Part shown: one piece after another, positions 63,345-64,000 of the stretch | Position numbering within the stretch: the first letter of the stretch is position 1 | Layout: each line of letters opens with the position of its first letter | Source of the DNA: Lysobacterales bacterium | Lineage (GTDB): Bacteria > Pseudomonadota > Gammaproteobacteria > Xanthomonadales > Rhodanobacteraceae | DNA: 64,000 nt | Reading direction: 5' to 3' | Assembly (NCBI GenBank): GCA_017305055.1 | Contig: JAFKMZ010000009.1 | Location: forward strand, 1-64,000 | Notes under the pieces: model-generated | What the model was told of the DNA's origin: nothing | The model's input: only the letters and a program-made list of their open reading frames with translations | Database searches by the model: none | Made by a program: the position numbers and the translations under genes

Positions 63345-64000
63345 GCAAAATGTTCCCAGCTGCGCGTGCCTGGGGTGAGCCAGCCGCCATGCCCGTCGCG
63401 CACGCGCACCCCGCTGCCGGCCACGATGCGCCCGATCCAGGCCACCCCGCAGCCGACCCGGCCCAGGTCGGTCAGCGCCTGCTGCAGGTGCTCCGGGGCG
63501 ACGGTGAAGCACAGCTCATAGTTGTCACCCCCGGTGAGGGCGAATTCCAGCGACTCGCTCTCGCCGTGCAGCTCGCGCAACGCGCGCGAACGCGGCAGCA
63601 ACGTGGCATCGAGCTCGGCGCCGACACCGCTGGCGGCACAGATGTGGCCGAGGTCGCCCAGCAGGCCATCGGAAACATCGATGCAGGCACTGGCCAGGCC
63701 GCGCAGCGCGATGCCGGCCGCCACGCGCGGCACCGGCCGCTCCAGCCGCTCGACCAGCTGCCTGCGCAGCGCCGCCCGCTCCGGCGTGTCGCGCGGCGGG
63801 TCGCGCAATGCGTACAGGCCGGCGACACCGTCGCCAAGTGTGCCGGTCACCAGCACCACGTCGCCGACGCGGGCGCCGGACCGCAATAGGGCAGCGCCCG
63901 CCGGCACCAGGCCATGCACGGCGACGCTGATGCTGAGCGGGCCGCTGGTGGTGTCTCCGCCGACCAGGGCCACCTGGTATTCACGCGCCAGCTGCGCAAA
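63341..64000 (-). CDS. thiL: Thiamine-monophosphate kinase, C-terminal part (start outside window)
   Basis: 220 codons visible (219 residues plus stop) of a gene usually about 325 residues long; the frame is open to the window edge. ThiL makes thiamine pyrophosphate from thiamine monophosphate. Seen: VALVGGDTTSG, GDVVLVTGTLGDGVAGL, ACIDVSDGLLGDLGHI and ALTGGDNYELCFT, all core motifs of the PurM/ThiL fold. The stop overlaps pgpA by 4 bp. Confidence 0.95.
   Translation of the reverse strand, partial: FAQLAREYQVALVGGDTTSGPLSISVAVHGLVPAGAALLRSGARVGDVVLVTGTLGDGVAGLYALRDPPRDTPERAALRRQLVERLERPVPRVAAGIALRGLASACIDVSDGLLGDLGHICAASGVGAELDATLLPRSRALRELHGESESLEFALTGGDNYELCFTVAPEHLQQALTDLGRVGCGVAWIGRIVAGSGVRVRDGHGGWLTPGTRSWEHFA

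Overview
The window reads as a chromosomal segment of a high-GC gammaproteobacterium. The most likely group is Lysobacterales (Xanthomonadales), perhaps a Rhodanobacter/Dyella/Frateuria-type member of Rhodanobacteraceae. Evidence: very high GC third positions, a RapA homologue, minCDE, an H-NS protein of the beta/gammaproteobacterial KYRNP/TWSGRG type, REP-like palindromes of the 'tcattcccgcgaaagcgggaatccag' kind, and a rimI neighbour that resembles HolD. No tRNA, rRNA, CRISPR array, transposase or prophage was seen. Both ends cut genes: rapA on the left and thiL on the right.

Layout. 1-5641: rapA end, a rhomboid protease, and a copper/cytochrome oxidase assembly set (SCO1, PCuAC, CtaG). 5915-13389 (minus): a Gld-type ABC exporter (gldA-F-G like), an SRPBCC/GyrI-like membrane protein, and a NarL-type two-component pair. 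13572-16702 (plus): an acetyltransferase translationally overlapped with minC, then minD, minE and a small HExxH protein. 16745-23152: 3-methyladenine glycosylase, AhpD-like protein, PEP-mutase-like lyase, DUF2235 hydrolase, a Tat-exported berberine-bridge-type oxidase and a membrane LytTR regulator. 23369-32386: valS, rimI, a HolD-like gene, pssA, a DUF4124 protein, proS, an H-NS-like gene and a ThrE-type exporter.

The outstanding region is 32472-58677. One minus-strand gene train begins at a textbook sigma-54 promoter (58661-58677) with a perfect 14-bp palindrome about 100 bp upstream of the predicted start. It encodes a periplasmic adaptor, a MacB/LolD-type ATPase, a TolC-like outer-membrane factor, and then fourteen FtsX/MacB-type permeases. 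The permeases strictly alternate between two types (A, MFAYY-type; B, M-IRPIL-type), giving seven A/B pairs. A complete subclass-B3 metallo-beta-lactamase gene sits after the first pair. The train ends with a sigma-54-dependent response regulator and its histidine kinase. The A and B partners fall into the same three sequence classes pair by pair, so pairs were probably duplicated as units and act as heterodimers sharing one ATPase, adaptor and TolC channel. Several wide intergenic gaps in the train carry hairpin-forming repeats. The likely function is sigma-54-controlled, envelope-stress or antibiotic-responsive export with a diversified set of permeases; substrate and regulation are inference.

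58924-64000: a zinc alcohol dehydrogenase, an EmrB-type drug transporter, an exported RNase-Z-like MBL protein, pgpA and the thiL 3' part.
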